Positions 54,032 to 64,000 of a stretch of 64,000 nt of DNA are shown here, in pieces. The notes under the pieces were generated by a model. The model did no database searches. It was given only the letters and a program-made list of their open reading frames with translations, and had not been told where the DNA came from. Position 1 is the stretch's first letter. Each line of letters starts with the position of its first letter. The stretch is from Lutjanus erythropterus (Eukaryota; Chordata; Actinopteri; Lutjaniformes; Lutjanidae): contig CM034599.1 in assembly GCA_020091685.1 (NCBI GenBank), positions 28,409,920 through 28,473,919 on the forward strand, written 5' to 3'. A program made the translations under genes and the position numbers.

Positions 54032-57000
54032 CTATATTCTCTGGATCTTGTCAGCCACCACCACAGGGTTCTCTTTACGGATCTTGGCGGCGGCCTCGGC
54101 CTTGTAATCGTAGGGACAGTTGTGCTTGTCGGAGTACCGGTGGATGCCGCAGAACAGGTTGCCACAGCGACAGTCGAACCCTGGAAGCACAAAGATCAGG
54201 GGTCAAAGCCAGAACAGGAGATGTGGCAAGAAAGAACTCTTTGTGCCTTTTCATATATGACCAGTAGGGATATAACAATACCAAAAACCTCAAGGTACAA
54301 TAAGTACCTGCAAAATAAACCCTGACAGGGTGGTGCTGGACTTGAATCACCCTGGAGGGGTTCATTTCACAATAATAAACTATATCAAACAAGATAATGA
54401 ACCATGTAATATCCCACTAGATTAGGGCAAAATCAAAATATTTTTGAGTAAATACCTCGATATTGATAGAAGTGCTTTCACAAAATATTACCACTATGAG
54501 ATACAACAGATCAGCTAGAATGGTCAATTAAATTACAATACAGAAATAATAAAAATAAAAAATATACTGGAACAGACCAGTGGTTTTATTGAGACATTTT
54601 TAATTGCGATATTTGATATATTGTTACATCCTTTATGACAATTAGCATGACCGGCACCACTGACAGATATAATATGGGTCGCTCACCTGTAAGGCCCACC
54701 CTCTTGCGGCACATGAAGCACCTATTCTTCTTGGGTTTAGGGGTGTCACCCTTGCTATCTTCACTGCTGGAAGAAGCTACAGGAGTTGGGCTAGAAGCAG
54801 CAGGCTGGTTTACAACTACATACAAAGAAAGACAACAGAGGGAAAAAAAGAGGAAAAACTTATTAGTCATGCTAGATTTGATTAGTCATTATCTGACATA
54901 TTTAATTTGCAAGAGCAGCCAATTAATGTGGTTTGTTCATAGTCCTACAAGAAATGCAAAAACACTGACAACTGAAATTGTGTACTCCCCCCCAAATGAT
55001 AGCAATTAGATTGTTCCTTATCTCTAAATTGCTGTCTCTTTTTCTTGGCAGAAAACAGCACACTACTCTGAGAAAGCCTCTGGCAGGCAGCATCAAATCT
55101 GAGAATGCCCCCCGGTGTAGAGGTATTTTTAAACAGGTTTATTTTTAGGCCTCCTCTCTTTCTTGGAGGCTGTAAGTAAAACCAACAGTTGGGTCTATGG
55201 TATGCAGTGGAGCATCAAAAATAAACTGTGGCTGCAGTGGATCCTACAAGGCGATGTTTGCCTTAAGAAGTCACCTGCATGAGTTAAATGTCCGCTTGTT
55301 TATGTCTGCTAGCCTGAGTGTTATTACATGTGTGTTTATACATATATGTGTGTATGTATATGTGTGTGTGTGTGTGCGCGCATGCATATTTTACCAGGCT
55401 CTAAGGGTTCTGGCTTGTCCTCTCTTGAAATGCTCATCTCTGTCATTTGTTGAGTAACAGGAAGAGATCCTTGAATAGTTCTGAAGGTCAAATAAAATTT
55501 AAAAAAAAGGGAGGAAAGGAACCAGTCAGCCAGCAGTTAACACATTTTACCATTTAAAGAAAGCTCAACAAAGTCCTTGAACAGTCATACACAGCCAGTA
55601 CTGACCTAGACATGTCTGGTGAGGAGGCAGGGGAGGCATCAACCTTGGCTAGACTGGCTTCTAGTCTCTGGATGGCCGAAGCCTCTGAGGTAGGACTAGC
55701 AGCTGAGCCTGGATGAAATGAGAAGAGAGCGAACTCTGTTAGACAAAACTCAAAACAAATGACATGTACAATGATAGATAGGAATGCAACAATACCAAAA
55801 GCTCAAGGTATGATAATACCACAATAAAAAAAGTCCACGATATGACAGTTATATTAAATAACAAAGACAAACCATGTACTTGAAAAAAAAGTTCTTTATT
55901 AAATAATTAACTTTATGTGTACAGCATTTTCTGTTAATATAAAATTTGTTTTTCCTTTTCTCCTTTTTCACTTTCTGATTCTGCTTTCTCCCTTTTAATG
56001 AAATAAAAGTAGCCAGCAATGACCTAAGCATTAAAAACAAAAACTTTAATACTACTAATAAAAATAATAGAATACAATAAAATAATGAACCATGTAATAT
56101 CACCCTAGATCAGGCTGGGCGATATGGACTAAATCAAATATCACTTATAATATTTTTGAGCAAATACCTCAATATCCATATCAATATTGAAAAATATTCT
56201 AGAGATGACTATTAAAATATGAACATGATGACATATTTGATAAATAACCATCAGTAATGTGGATATAATGACTAAGTGCGTAAAGGCAAATAATAGAATA
56301 GAATAGAATAGAATAGAATATGTTCAGATAATAACATCTCTTTAACGCAGCATTTAAAACCAGGGAAAGACAACTATTATGCCATATCACAATATAATGA
56401 CATCCTAAAATCTAGCCTTATATCACAATATGATATGATACAATATAATATTGATATATTGCCCAGCCCTATGGTAGATTTCATCACAGTCTGTTATTGA
56501 GACATTTTTTGTTTAATTGATAAATCATTACATCCCCAATCATAGGTGAGTTCAGAGTGTATACCACATATTTTTGCAAGCACTGCACTGTTATGTTGAA
56601 ATTCAATTCTTACTAATAGACAGTTTAAAGTCTGTTAAGTAGACTGGGGAATGTAGAAAGTATGGGTCATTTTCTTTCTCAAGGCTGCACTGAAAGTGAT
56701 CTTTCCTCTCTGCTATAATGTTTGAAAAAGGCTCTAACAGGCTGTCGGTGTCACATTGTGAGAGAGATGTCAATGTTTGACCTCAGAAATGGCTAAAGGA
56801 GTGAACACCCACTGTACACTGTAATGAAGAAAACAGCTGTCTTTCATTACACAGAATGGAAAAACAGGAGGGGGGGTTTGGCTGGGAAAACACACTGACT
56901 GGCCTAGAACTGGTTGTGTTTCAAAACAATGTCTACACTTCCTGGAGTGCCTCCTTATCTCTGGCCTCATATTATATATAGGTTGAAGTATTTGTTGACA

Positions 57001-57231
57001 TCATTAACTCATGAAATCCACAGTTTCTGAAAACCTGTTCTGAGAAACAGACCTTTCGTGAACTGACTTACCCATAGGGCTGAGGGGGCTCATGCGGTCG
57101 CTGCTCTGCTGCCGTGTCAGGTGTTCCTTATAGCATACAGAGCACATACCATTGGTTCTAGGGTTGCCATAGAAACCGCAGCCTGTGGCACAAAGCATGG
57201 GCACCGGGCTCTGGTTCGTCTCTTGGGCCAT
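54032..57231 (-). CDS. zfand5: AN1-type zinc finger protein 5 (ZFAND5/ZNF216)
   Basis: Five coding exons, 57072-57231, 55606-55708, 55395-55480, 54687-54815 and 54032-54180, join in frame to give 208 aa; human has about 213. The protein has an N-terminal A20 zinc finger (Cys14, 18, 30, 33) that binds ubiquitin, a Ser/Thr-rich linker, and a C-terminal AN1 finger (Cys149, 152, 163, 165, 170, His173, His179, Cys181). It links ubiquitinated proteins to the proteasome and modulates NF-kB signalling. The linker [14 protein letters not shown] and the end [13 protein letters not shown] point to ZFAND5 rather than ZFAND6. Which teleost copy (a or b) cannot be told. The ATG follows an acceptor at 57234, so the 5'UTR is mostly in a separate exon. 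Confidence 0.94.
54247..54620. repeat. Two dispersed repeat fragments in zfand5 intron 5
   Basis: 54247-54310 is of the GATATAACAATACC type. 54413-54620 resembles the GGGCGATAT family (AATACCTCGATATTGATAG, GCTTTCACAAAATATTACCA). Neither has an ORF. Confidence 0.4.
55780..56470. repeat. GGGCTGGGCGATAT-family repeat and a neighbour in zfand5 intron 2
   Basis: The element at 56110-56468 has inverted ends GGCTGGGCGATATGGAC and ATATTGCCCAGCCC; an (AATAG)n run lies inside at 56291-56320. A different repeat, of the ATGCAACAATACC type, precedes it. Confidence 0.6.
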
Positions 57232-57233
57232 TG

Positions 57234-60200
57234 CTAACAGAATGAGAGAAGAAATGCTTATTAGACTGACAGAATGACACACAGAGAGAGCACTTTTCCT
57301 TCACTAACACCTCAACGTGAAACACAACAGACGCCGCTGTTCTGCCAGTCTGTTTCTAAAGAAACTTGTCCGGCTGAGAGATAACAACAGTCATATTATG
57401 AAAATTCGAAAACAACATGCCTGTCTGTCTGTGTGTGTTTACACTCGCCCTTTATCCTGAATACAGTAATGAACATTTCACCACAGGAAATCCAGGGAAC
57501 AAACAACACTCACTGTGTTCTGCTCTGCTCAGCACCTTGGCAGAAGCTGGACTCTGTTCTGTCCCACAGCTTTGTTCACTGTGTGTCCCCTCTTTTCCTC
57601 CCTCCATCTCCTCCCCCACAAAACCCTTTTCACCAGTCTGAGAACAGTTCTTCCTGACATTTGACCCACAGTCTCATATTTTAATATCTGCATAGGGCTG
57701 CAACTCATGATTATTTTCATTATCGGTCAATCTGTCGAAATTTGTTGTTTGGTCCATTAAAATATTTGAAAATGGTGAAAAAATGTTGATCACTGTTTCC
57801 CAAAACCCTCAAATGTCTTGTTTTAACCTGCAATCCAAAGATATTCAATTTACAGTCAAAGAAAGAGTAAAGAAACCAGAAAATGTTCATACTGAAACTG
57901 TTTTTCATAAAAAATGACTAAAATTGATTACCTATTTATCAAATTAGGACCGCAACTAATGACTGTTTAGATTGTTGATTAATCAGTTGACTTTTTTCTT
58001 TAAAATTACTCAAACCGATTAACTGAATATCAAAACAGTTGGCGATTAAATTAATAATTCACATCTAATCCATTAATCATTGCAGCTCACATATTATTTT
58101 AGGAAAATGTCTTAAAAACTTCACTAATGGTGTTAATGTGTGAAGTTAATTTTATGACAATCAATGCATCATAATTGTGTGTCATGATTAATCCTATGAC
58201 TACAAATGACTCTTTACAACTAACACTCCCTCATCATCAGTCTATTCACTTCCTCCAAGTAGACAAAAAGTTCTGACTCACTGGCACAATCTAAACCACA
58301 AAAAGGAACAAAAAAACAGAAGCTAAATTAATTAATACTGTTCTTACCAAAAGACACGAGTAAATGAACAAAAGATGAACAAAGTAGGTCAGTTTCACAA
58401 AGTACTCCCCTCCCACTCCCGTAGTTCTTGCCACATAAGGCATTTGAAAACTTCCCGAGTCATTTCTCCCCACACATCCGCCCATAAACAAGCGTGTATG
58501 TGCGTAACTTGGCCAAACGTGCCGTCTTATGATGACGTTGTCACCACGCTGTGCTGCAACGCAACATACCAGGAATTTGCGTAGTGGGAGGTGCAGCCTT
58601 TGAGGCAACAGATCAAAAACACCTTGATGAATGAACAAACAGCCAGACAGGAAGGCCAAGATTAGTTGGGTAAGAGGCATCCTGTCTGCCAGTCCTGCCC
58701 TGACTGGATTACAAATCATCAGATCAACTGATACCAACCTCCCCCCAACACACACACACACACACACGCACACCAAAGAAGAAGAAAAAAAAAAAAACAA
58801 AGAAAAAAGAAAAGACAAAAAACACTCAGCAGCTACCACTTTACACAGCAACAGTGGCATATTTCCCTTGTAAACAACCTTTGGCCCCTTTGTGCTCTAA
58901 CATGGCAGCTGCTCTGCTCGCTTGCGTCGGTGTGAAGCTCGTATATATTCTGGTCACGGACACAAACAGGGCAGGCGAGCGTAATGTTCCAGGAGAGGCT
59001 GGCAGTTGTTTCAGAACGTCCTGTCAGTTCACTCGAGGTGGCCTGACCTCGCCAACACACTAACAAGTGCTATTAAATTTTGCTCCCCCTCCCAACCCCT
59101 TCCTGCTCCTCTTCCCCCCCTTTCTCTACCCCTGCATGTTATCACTGCCGTGTCAACAAAGGGTTTCCTTGGAAAAGCCCACAAAGACCTTCTCTCCCTT
59201 CACGCGTCACATGTTCAACTGCTGACTGCTGAGAAATACCAGACAGGAGGACTGAGCAAGAAGTCTGTAACTCCTATGTGGCTCAGAGGGAATTTTTCTT
59301 TACACGTGATCACCAGTATTCGTCTCTTTAAACCCCACAAAACACCCATTTATTATATAGACAGCCACATTTGGACCATAATAATTGACATCCAGATCCC
59401 TCGTCTCTGAGCAAAAAAAGTCCCACAAAAGGAAGGATATCTATTTAAACTGAAGCTACGACAAAGACCTATAACAACAAACAGATTAACCGTGATTGTT
59501 GACTTTCTGACACAAAGGAACAATGGACGGTGTGGCTCAGCTGTCATGTTTGGGTCCAGCTGTCAGACAAACAGCAGGCATGTTAAACTAACCTTTACCA
59601 GGAAGACCTTTCATGAACAGGGATGGGGTACAAGGTAAAAAACTGAGTTTACATACATTTAAATGTGCCCCAGCTTTCAGCTTGAGGTAAATACACTTCA
59701 TGCTTTAAATGCTACATGATCAAAACGAGGTCAATGAGGGAGAAATGCACACATGATATTCATGGCTTACAACTGACTGTTTGTTTATCAACAGCTGTAG
59801 GGCTGTTGTTTGGTATACATTCAGGGAAAAAAATTGAGTATGTTGGAAAGAAAAATGTTGATCACTGGTTCCCAAAGCCCAAGGTGATGTCCTCAAATAT
59901 CTTCTTTGTCCACAAACAAAATATATTTAAGTTTACTGTCACACTTGACTAAAGAAACCAGAAAATATTCACATTTGAGGAGTTGAAATCAGAGAACGTG
60001 TACAATTTATTCTTGAAAAATGACTCAAACTGACTGATTATCAAAGTAGTTGCCAATTAATTTAAGTTTGACAGTTAATCAATTTATCGTTGCAGCTCTA
60101 CTTAGCACAATACATATACCTTGTTTGTAAATATCCAAAATATGCTATCTACAGTGTGTTGTGTCATTTAAAATTAATGTATAATGGAATGATAAGTCGA

Positions 60201-62084
60201 CTGAAAGTAGTTGCCAACTATTTTGATAACCCATTAATCAGTCATTTCAGATTTGCTGTTTTTCTTTGTCATTTATGACAGTAAATGAAGAGTCTTTGTG
60301 TTTTGGACTTTTGGTTGGACAAAAGACGCTATTTGAAGACGTCATTTTGGGCTCTGGGAAATAATGATTTCTCACATTTTTTGACCTTTTAGTTGCAGCC
60401 CTTAACCAACTGTTATTGTTGGTGTTGTTTTGTCACCAACTAGGAGTAATCATTCATACGCCTTGATTAATAAATGGCTACATTACTGCTTAGCTTTACC
60501 CTGTTTGTTCAAAATGGCAGCAAGCAGAAATGTCCACAATATGCTGTTTACAATGTGTTGTGTAGAGCTGCAACAATTGATCAATTATGAAATGATCATT
60601 AAATCAATCACCTAATATTTTGATAATCAAGTAGTCAATTTAAGTCATGTTTTAAAAAAAGAAAAGTCAAAATACTCTGATTCCTCCTTCTTAAATGAGA
60701 ATATTTTCTGGTTTCCTCAGTCCTTTATGACAGCAAAGTTAACATCTTTGGGTTACGGGCAAACCAAGACATTTGAAGAAGTCACCTTGGCTTTGAAGAA
60801 ACACTTTTCAACATTGTTCACCATGTCCTGGCATTTAAGAACTAATCGATTAACAAATAATGAAAATAACCAGTTGAAGCTCTTGTGTGATATAAAAATA
60901 CTATACAACTCACAGGGCAAGTCAGGGGGTTTCCAGCACAGGGCAGATTAACAGTCACAAGCATTCACCACCAACTTCCTCTTCTAAAAACCCAAGCACT
61001 CAAACATAAAAAATATGAAAACTGGTCACACATGTCAACTGAGCCCAGTTTAAAGTGAAAATCTATGGCAAACAAAAGGGGAAGACTCAGATCTGGTATC
61101 AGTCGCAGGCTTAGCTCATATTTCAGGCCTTTGCTGGGCTCAAAACTACTGAGTCACACTGAAGGACAGAACAGGAAAAAGCCCACTGTTGTTCTGTTAC
61201 AAGCAGTAAATTATTCTTATTTAAGGCACACAATGTTGCAAATAATAATCAGAGGCCAAGAGAAAGGCACAGCACTGATGTTTTCTGAAATAACCCACAG
61301 TCTAGACAGTGTGGTCTCTGCTCCCTTTGTTTCTTCTTTCTTCCTTTGTCTACAATCTCTCTGCTTCCTGTTTAGAGACGGTTTTGTACTGTAGCTCCCC
61401 TTTTCTCACAGCTTTTTCATTAACAACGAAGCAATGTGAAGAACCTCGATTATATAATCACTCTTAAGCACTTAGAAACGACTTGGTGCTGCCACATAGC
61501 TCTTAAACGCCGACCCAATCTTGTTTTCTCTCTCCAAAGCCAAACTACAGGACTGGAAACACTAATTTAGGCAAAGCAGTCCTGGCAGCTCGTTTAATAT
61601 TTAACCAAATGCTCTGTAGTAATTTTAGAGGAACTCTCTCGCTCTACTTGCCCATTCGGCTTATGAATTTTCTATTTCTAGACAGGAATTAGCTGGCTTT
61701 GGTTCCCCATCCCCCAGCTCGGGGCAAATAGAAAAACAGAGACAGCAGCAACCAGGCACCAGCTCCAGCTCCCTCCCTTGTTTTTCTCCTCCTGAACCAG
61801 ACGGAGTCACGTTTAAGGGCTTGTGATATTTCCAGCCACACAAGAGGAGGAGGAAGGAGATGGTGATGGTGACAACTTGAACGACCAAATGATAAAAAGG
61901 CTTGTTTACCACACAATACCATCACGCACACACCACCTGACCTTTCAATACACCGTTAAAGGTCGCCATGACCGACCCATTCGCTTTAGTTACACACTTT
62001 TTCGTTGTTTTTACCTCGATATAAGCTTCAAAATTCATCCGTGTTAAGAAGAAGAAGAAAAAAACATTAATCCAAGATCATCAC
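57234..62084 (-). other. zfand5: zfand5 intron 1, rich in GGGCTGCAACT repeats
   Basis: No coding exon is seen. Four copies of a hAT-like repeat (AGGGCTGCAACT ... ending GTTGCAGCTCTA) lie at about 57693-58092, 59795-60105, 60175-60410 and 60545-60880. Shared words include AAAGAAACCAGAAAATATTCAC and ATGACTCAAAC. An AC microsatellite is near 58748. Confidence 0.5.
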
Positions 62085-62330
62085 CTGCTGAAAATCGATG
62101 GAGTTTCTCGCGAGACGACAGGGGAAAGTGGCCGTTTTTGTCCTGGTAGAAGAAGAAAAAAGGTCACGTCCTGGTTAACGTCCTCTTTTACTAGCTATCT
62201 CGTGTTTAAAGTGGCGTCGTCCTCCGTGTCAGACAGGTTTAGGTGGGTTTAATTCTCCCTTCCTCGCCCTCCTACCTCTTTCTTTCTCTCTCCGACCGTC
62301 TCCTGTTCCTTCTGGATGGATGTTTGTTTC
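62085..62330 (-). other. zfand5: zfand5 noncoding first exon (predicted)
   Basis: On the minus strand CAGCAG is followed by GTGATG, a good donor at 62084. Joining to the acceptor before 57233 leaves only CA of 5'UTR before the ATG. The 5' boundary is a guess from the GC-richer sequence upstream. Confidence 0.45.
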
Positions 62331-62339
62331 CTTCTTTAG

Positions 62340-62460
62340 TAAGAGGAGTGGCGGATGATGTCACGGGTGAAACAACGTGTCGCCATTGGCTGTCCGCGGA
62401 GCCCCCGAGCGGCTATGTACAGTGCTGCCGAGACGGCGGGGGGTGTGCGCATGCGCGTAG
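62340..62460 (-). promoter_or_regulatory. zfand5 CpG-rich core promoter with NRF1-type and CCAAT motifs
   Basis: TGCGCATGCGCG at 62446-62457 is a full NRF1 consensus. GCCATTGG (62381-62388) is an inverted CCAAT box. The block is the only CpG-dense stretch upstream of the gene. Confidence 0.55.
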
Positions 62461-64000
62461 TCAAGTGTTGCTTTATTACACATCTATTCGTCATCCTCCT
62501 ACAAGGCCACGAATCTTTTTATTGAGTAATCCACCTAAATGAATGGATAGATGAATAATGGTGCTGACATGACTGAATTCAATAAAAAAAATAGTTATTA
62601 ATTGTGTGATTAAGAGGGTAATCTCCTGGGAATGTCTCTTTATACACAATACCATATCTGTAAGAGGGGACTATTCTGTTGCCCCTCCTGCCACCTAGTA
62701 TGATTTTTATCTGTCAGAGGAACAAAACAAATGCAGATTTACTGCTTGGAAGATATACAAGCCTGTTTGTTATGGGAGAGCACACATACACTAACTCAAA
62801 CACACACACTTGTTGTGTAGACAGTGAGAGTGTAAACATGTTTTCAAGGAGGTAACAACAGACAACAGCTAAGGCAGGGGTCAGCAAACTTTACTATTCA
62901 AAGAGCCATTTTTGGTTAAAAAAAAAAAAAGAAAAAAACTGGAGCCAGAACTACATTCTCCATATTCCTCTGAGACTTTTTTTGTTTGTTTGATTTGGTA
63001 TCCGCTGACTCAAAGAGACCCAGGACTAGCCACCAGGAAATTTAAAGGAAAATGTGCTGAACCATAATCACGGGCTATGAAGAACATTTTAGTTAACAAA
63101 ATAGTAGTATAGGCTACACATTTTTACAGTTGGAGAATGTAATAATCACTTAAAGCCTACAACAATGATAAATGAAAATGTTAAAAAAAAAAGAAAAGGA
63201 CAGTTATTCATTTCCATATATATATATATATTTTATCAAAGCTACAGGAAACACTAATTTAGCCAATGGAGAGGGCCAAAAGAGCTGCATGTGGCTCAAA
63301 AAGATGAAAAGAACTGCAGTTCAAGGCTGGATTACAAAGAATCTGAAATGGATACAATCACACTGGACCCAACGTTGTAAAGGTACAATGCTAGCTTTAG
63401 CATCCGCTTAAAGTTATCATTTCCTGCTTAGTTTAATTCAGGACTAACCACCTTTACTTTTACAGCAGTTGAAACAACAGACAAGACTTTTCTTGGTCTT
63501 GAGAAGCTGCAGCTTTTACTAACTGATATACTGTAGTCTATACTGTACATTTACTGCCAGTCTTAAGTTTTTAGTTATTACACAGGTGCTGTTTCACCAT
63601 TGTCAGAAAAAAAAATCCATACTATGACAGCACTACTTGCTAACAATGACACCTCTGGTATAAATACTTTAGGTATAGTTATCCACCCTTAGAGAGGACC
63701 CTCATTTACATAATTTGTTACTTAACCCCCGGGCCCCAAATCTTAACCTTACTTATAAGCTATTTCAAAAAAACAACCATAACCCTGAGGAGAAAAGACT
63801 GAAATGGAAAAATGTCCTCAATCCAAAAGTCTGTAATTGGTCCTCGCAAAGTAGATGTACAAGAGCACATACATACACACACACACAGATACACACACAC
63901 ACACTCTTGTGTTGACGTTTGTTGTGTAAACATGTCTTGTGGGAGGTTACAACAGATAAGAGCTGGACAGCACCAAGAGATATTTTCAGGTTGTACATCT
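62461..64000. other. Upstream flank of zfand5, no gene seen
   Basis: The stretch holds a hAT-like relic at 62875-63300 and simple AC repeats near 63870-63905. No coding frame with any recognisable domain was found. Confidence 0.4.
62875..63300. mobile_element. hAT-like relic (CAGGGGTCAGCAAACTTTAC type)
   Basis: It starts CAGGGGTCAGCAAACTTTAC with AAAGAGCCATTTTT and ends with AAAGAGCTGCATGTGGCTC. This matches a vertebrate-wide family with GAGCC/GGCTC ends. There is no ORF. Confidence 0.5.

Noticed and set aside
53936-54325. 129-aa plus-strand frame
   Set aside because: It is the antisense of zfand5 exon 6 plus intron.
58291-58860. 189-aa minus-strand frame with hydrophobic parts
   Set aside because: It lies within zfand5 intron 1, begins in low-complexity sequence with an AC run, and shows no domain or splice support.

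Overview
This window is eukaryotic nuclear DNA from a ray-finned fish, most likely a percomorph teleost. The genes are split into many exons with GT-AG junctions, the spacers are AT-rich and full of fish-type DNA transposon relics, and the proteins are vertebrate orthologues. It has no operons, CRISPR arrays or prokaryotic features. The gene models were built by reading splice junctions and checking that the frame stays open from start to stop.

Layout. (1) Bases 1-3005, plus strand: the 3' end of a gene for a Ser/Pro/Arg-rich protein whose tail resembles the cytoplasmic part of a turtle/IGSF9-type adhesion protein (identity uncertain). (2) 8565-16466, minus: es1 (GATD3/C21orf33 family, mitochondrial), 7 exons, 269 aa, whose last intron is an AT-AC U12-type intron. 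(3) 18442-20427, minus: tmem127, 3 coding exons, 239 aa. (4) 21854-25982, plus: ciao1, 7 exons, 332 aa, head-to-head with tmem127. (5) 27386-43975, minus: snrnp200 (Brr2), 44 coding exons, 2136 aa, tail-to-tail with ciao1. (6) 44280-52200: a repeat-rich spacer with a BEL/Pao gag remnant and nested transposons. (7) 54032-57231 plus a noncoding first exon near 62085, minus: zfand5, 208 aa. (8) 62330-64000: its promoter and more repeats.

The tmem127-ciao1-snrnp200 block is the vertebrate order also found on human 2q11.2. The products serve separate jobs: endolysosomal membrane signalling (TMEM127), cytosolic Fe-S delivery (CIAO1), spliceosome activation (SNRNP200), mitochondrial ES1 and ubiquitin-binding ZFAND5. 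They are neighbours through conserved synteny and shared promoters or ends, not one pathway.

The most notable observations are the AT-AC minor-spliceosome intron in es1; a GC-AG intron in snrnp200 whose two ends carry an 18-nt near-identical direct repeat; the missing nucleophile-elbow cysteine in ES1; a dispersed palindromic (foldback) repeat family; and a BEL/Pao gag remnant with a conserved zinc knuckle. I found no clearly new multi-gene system.
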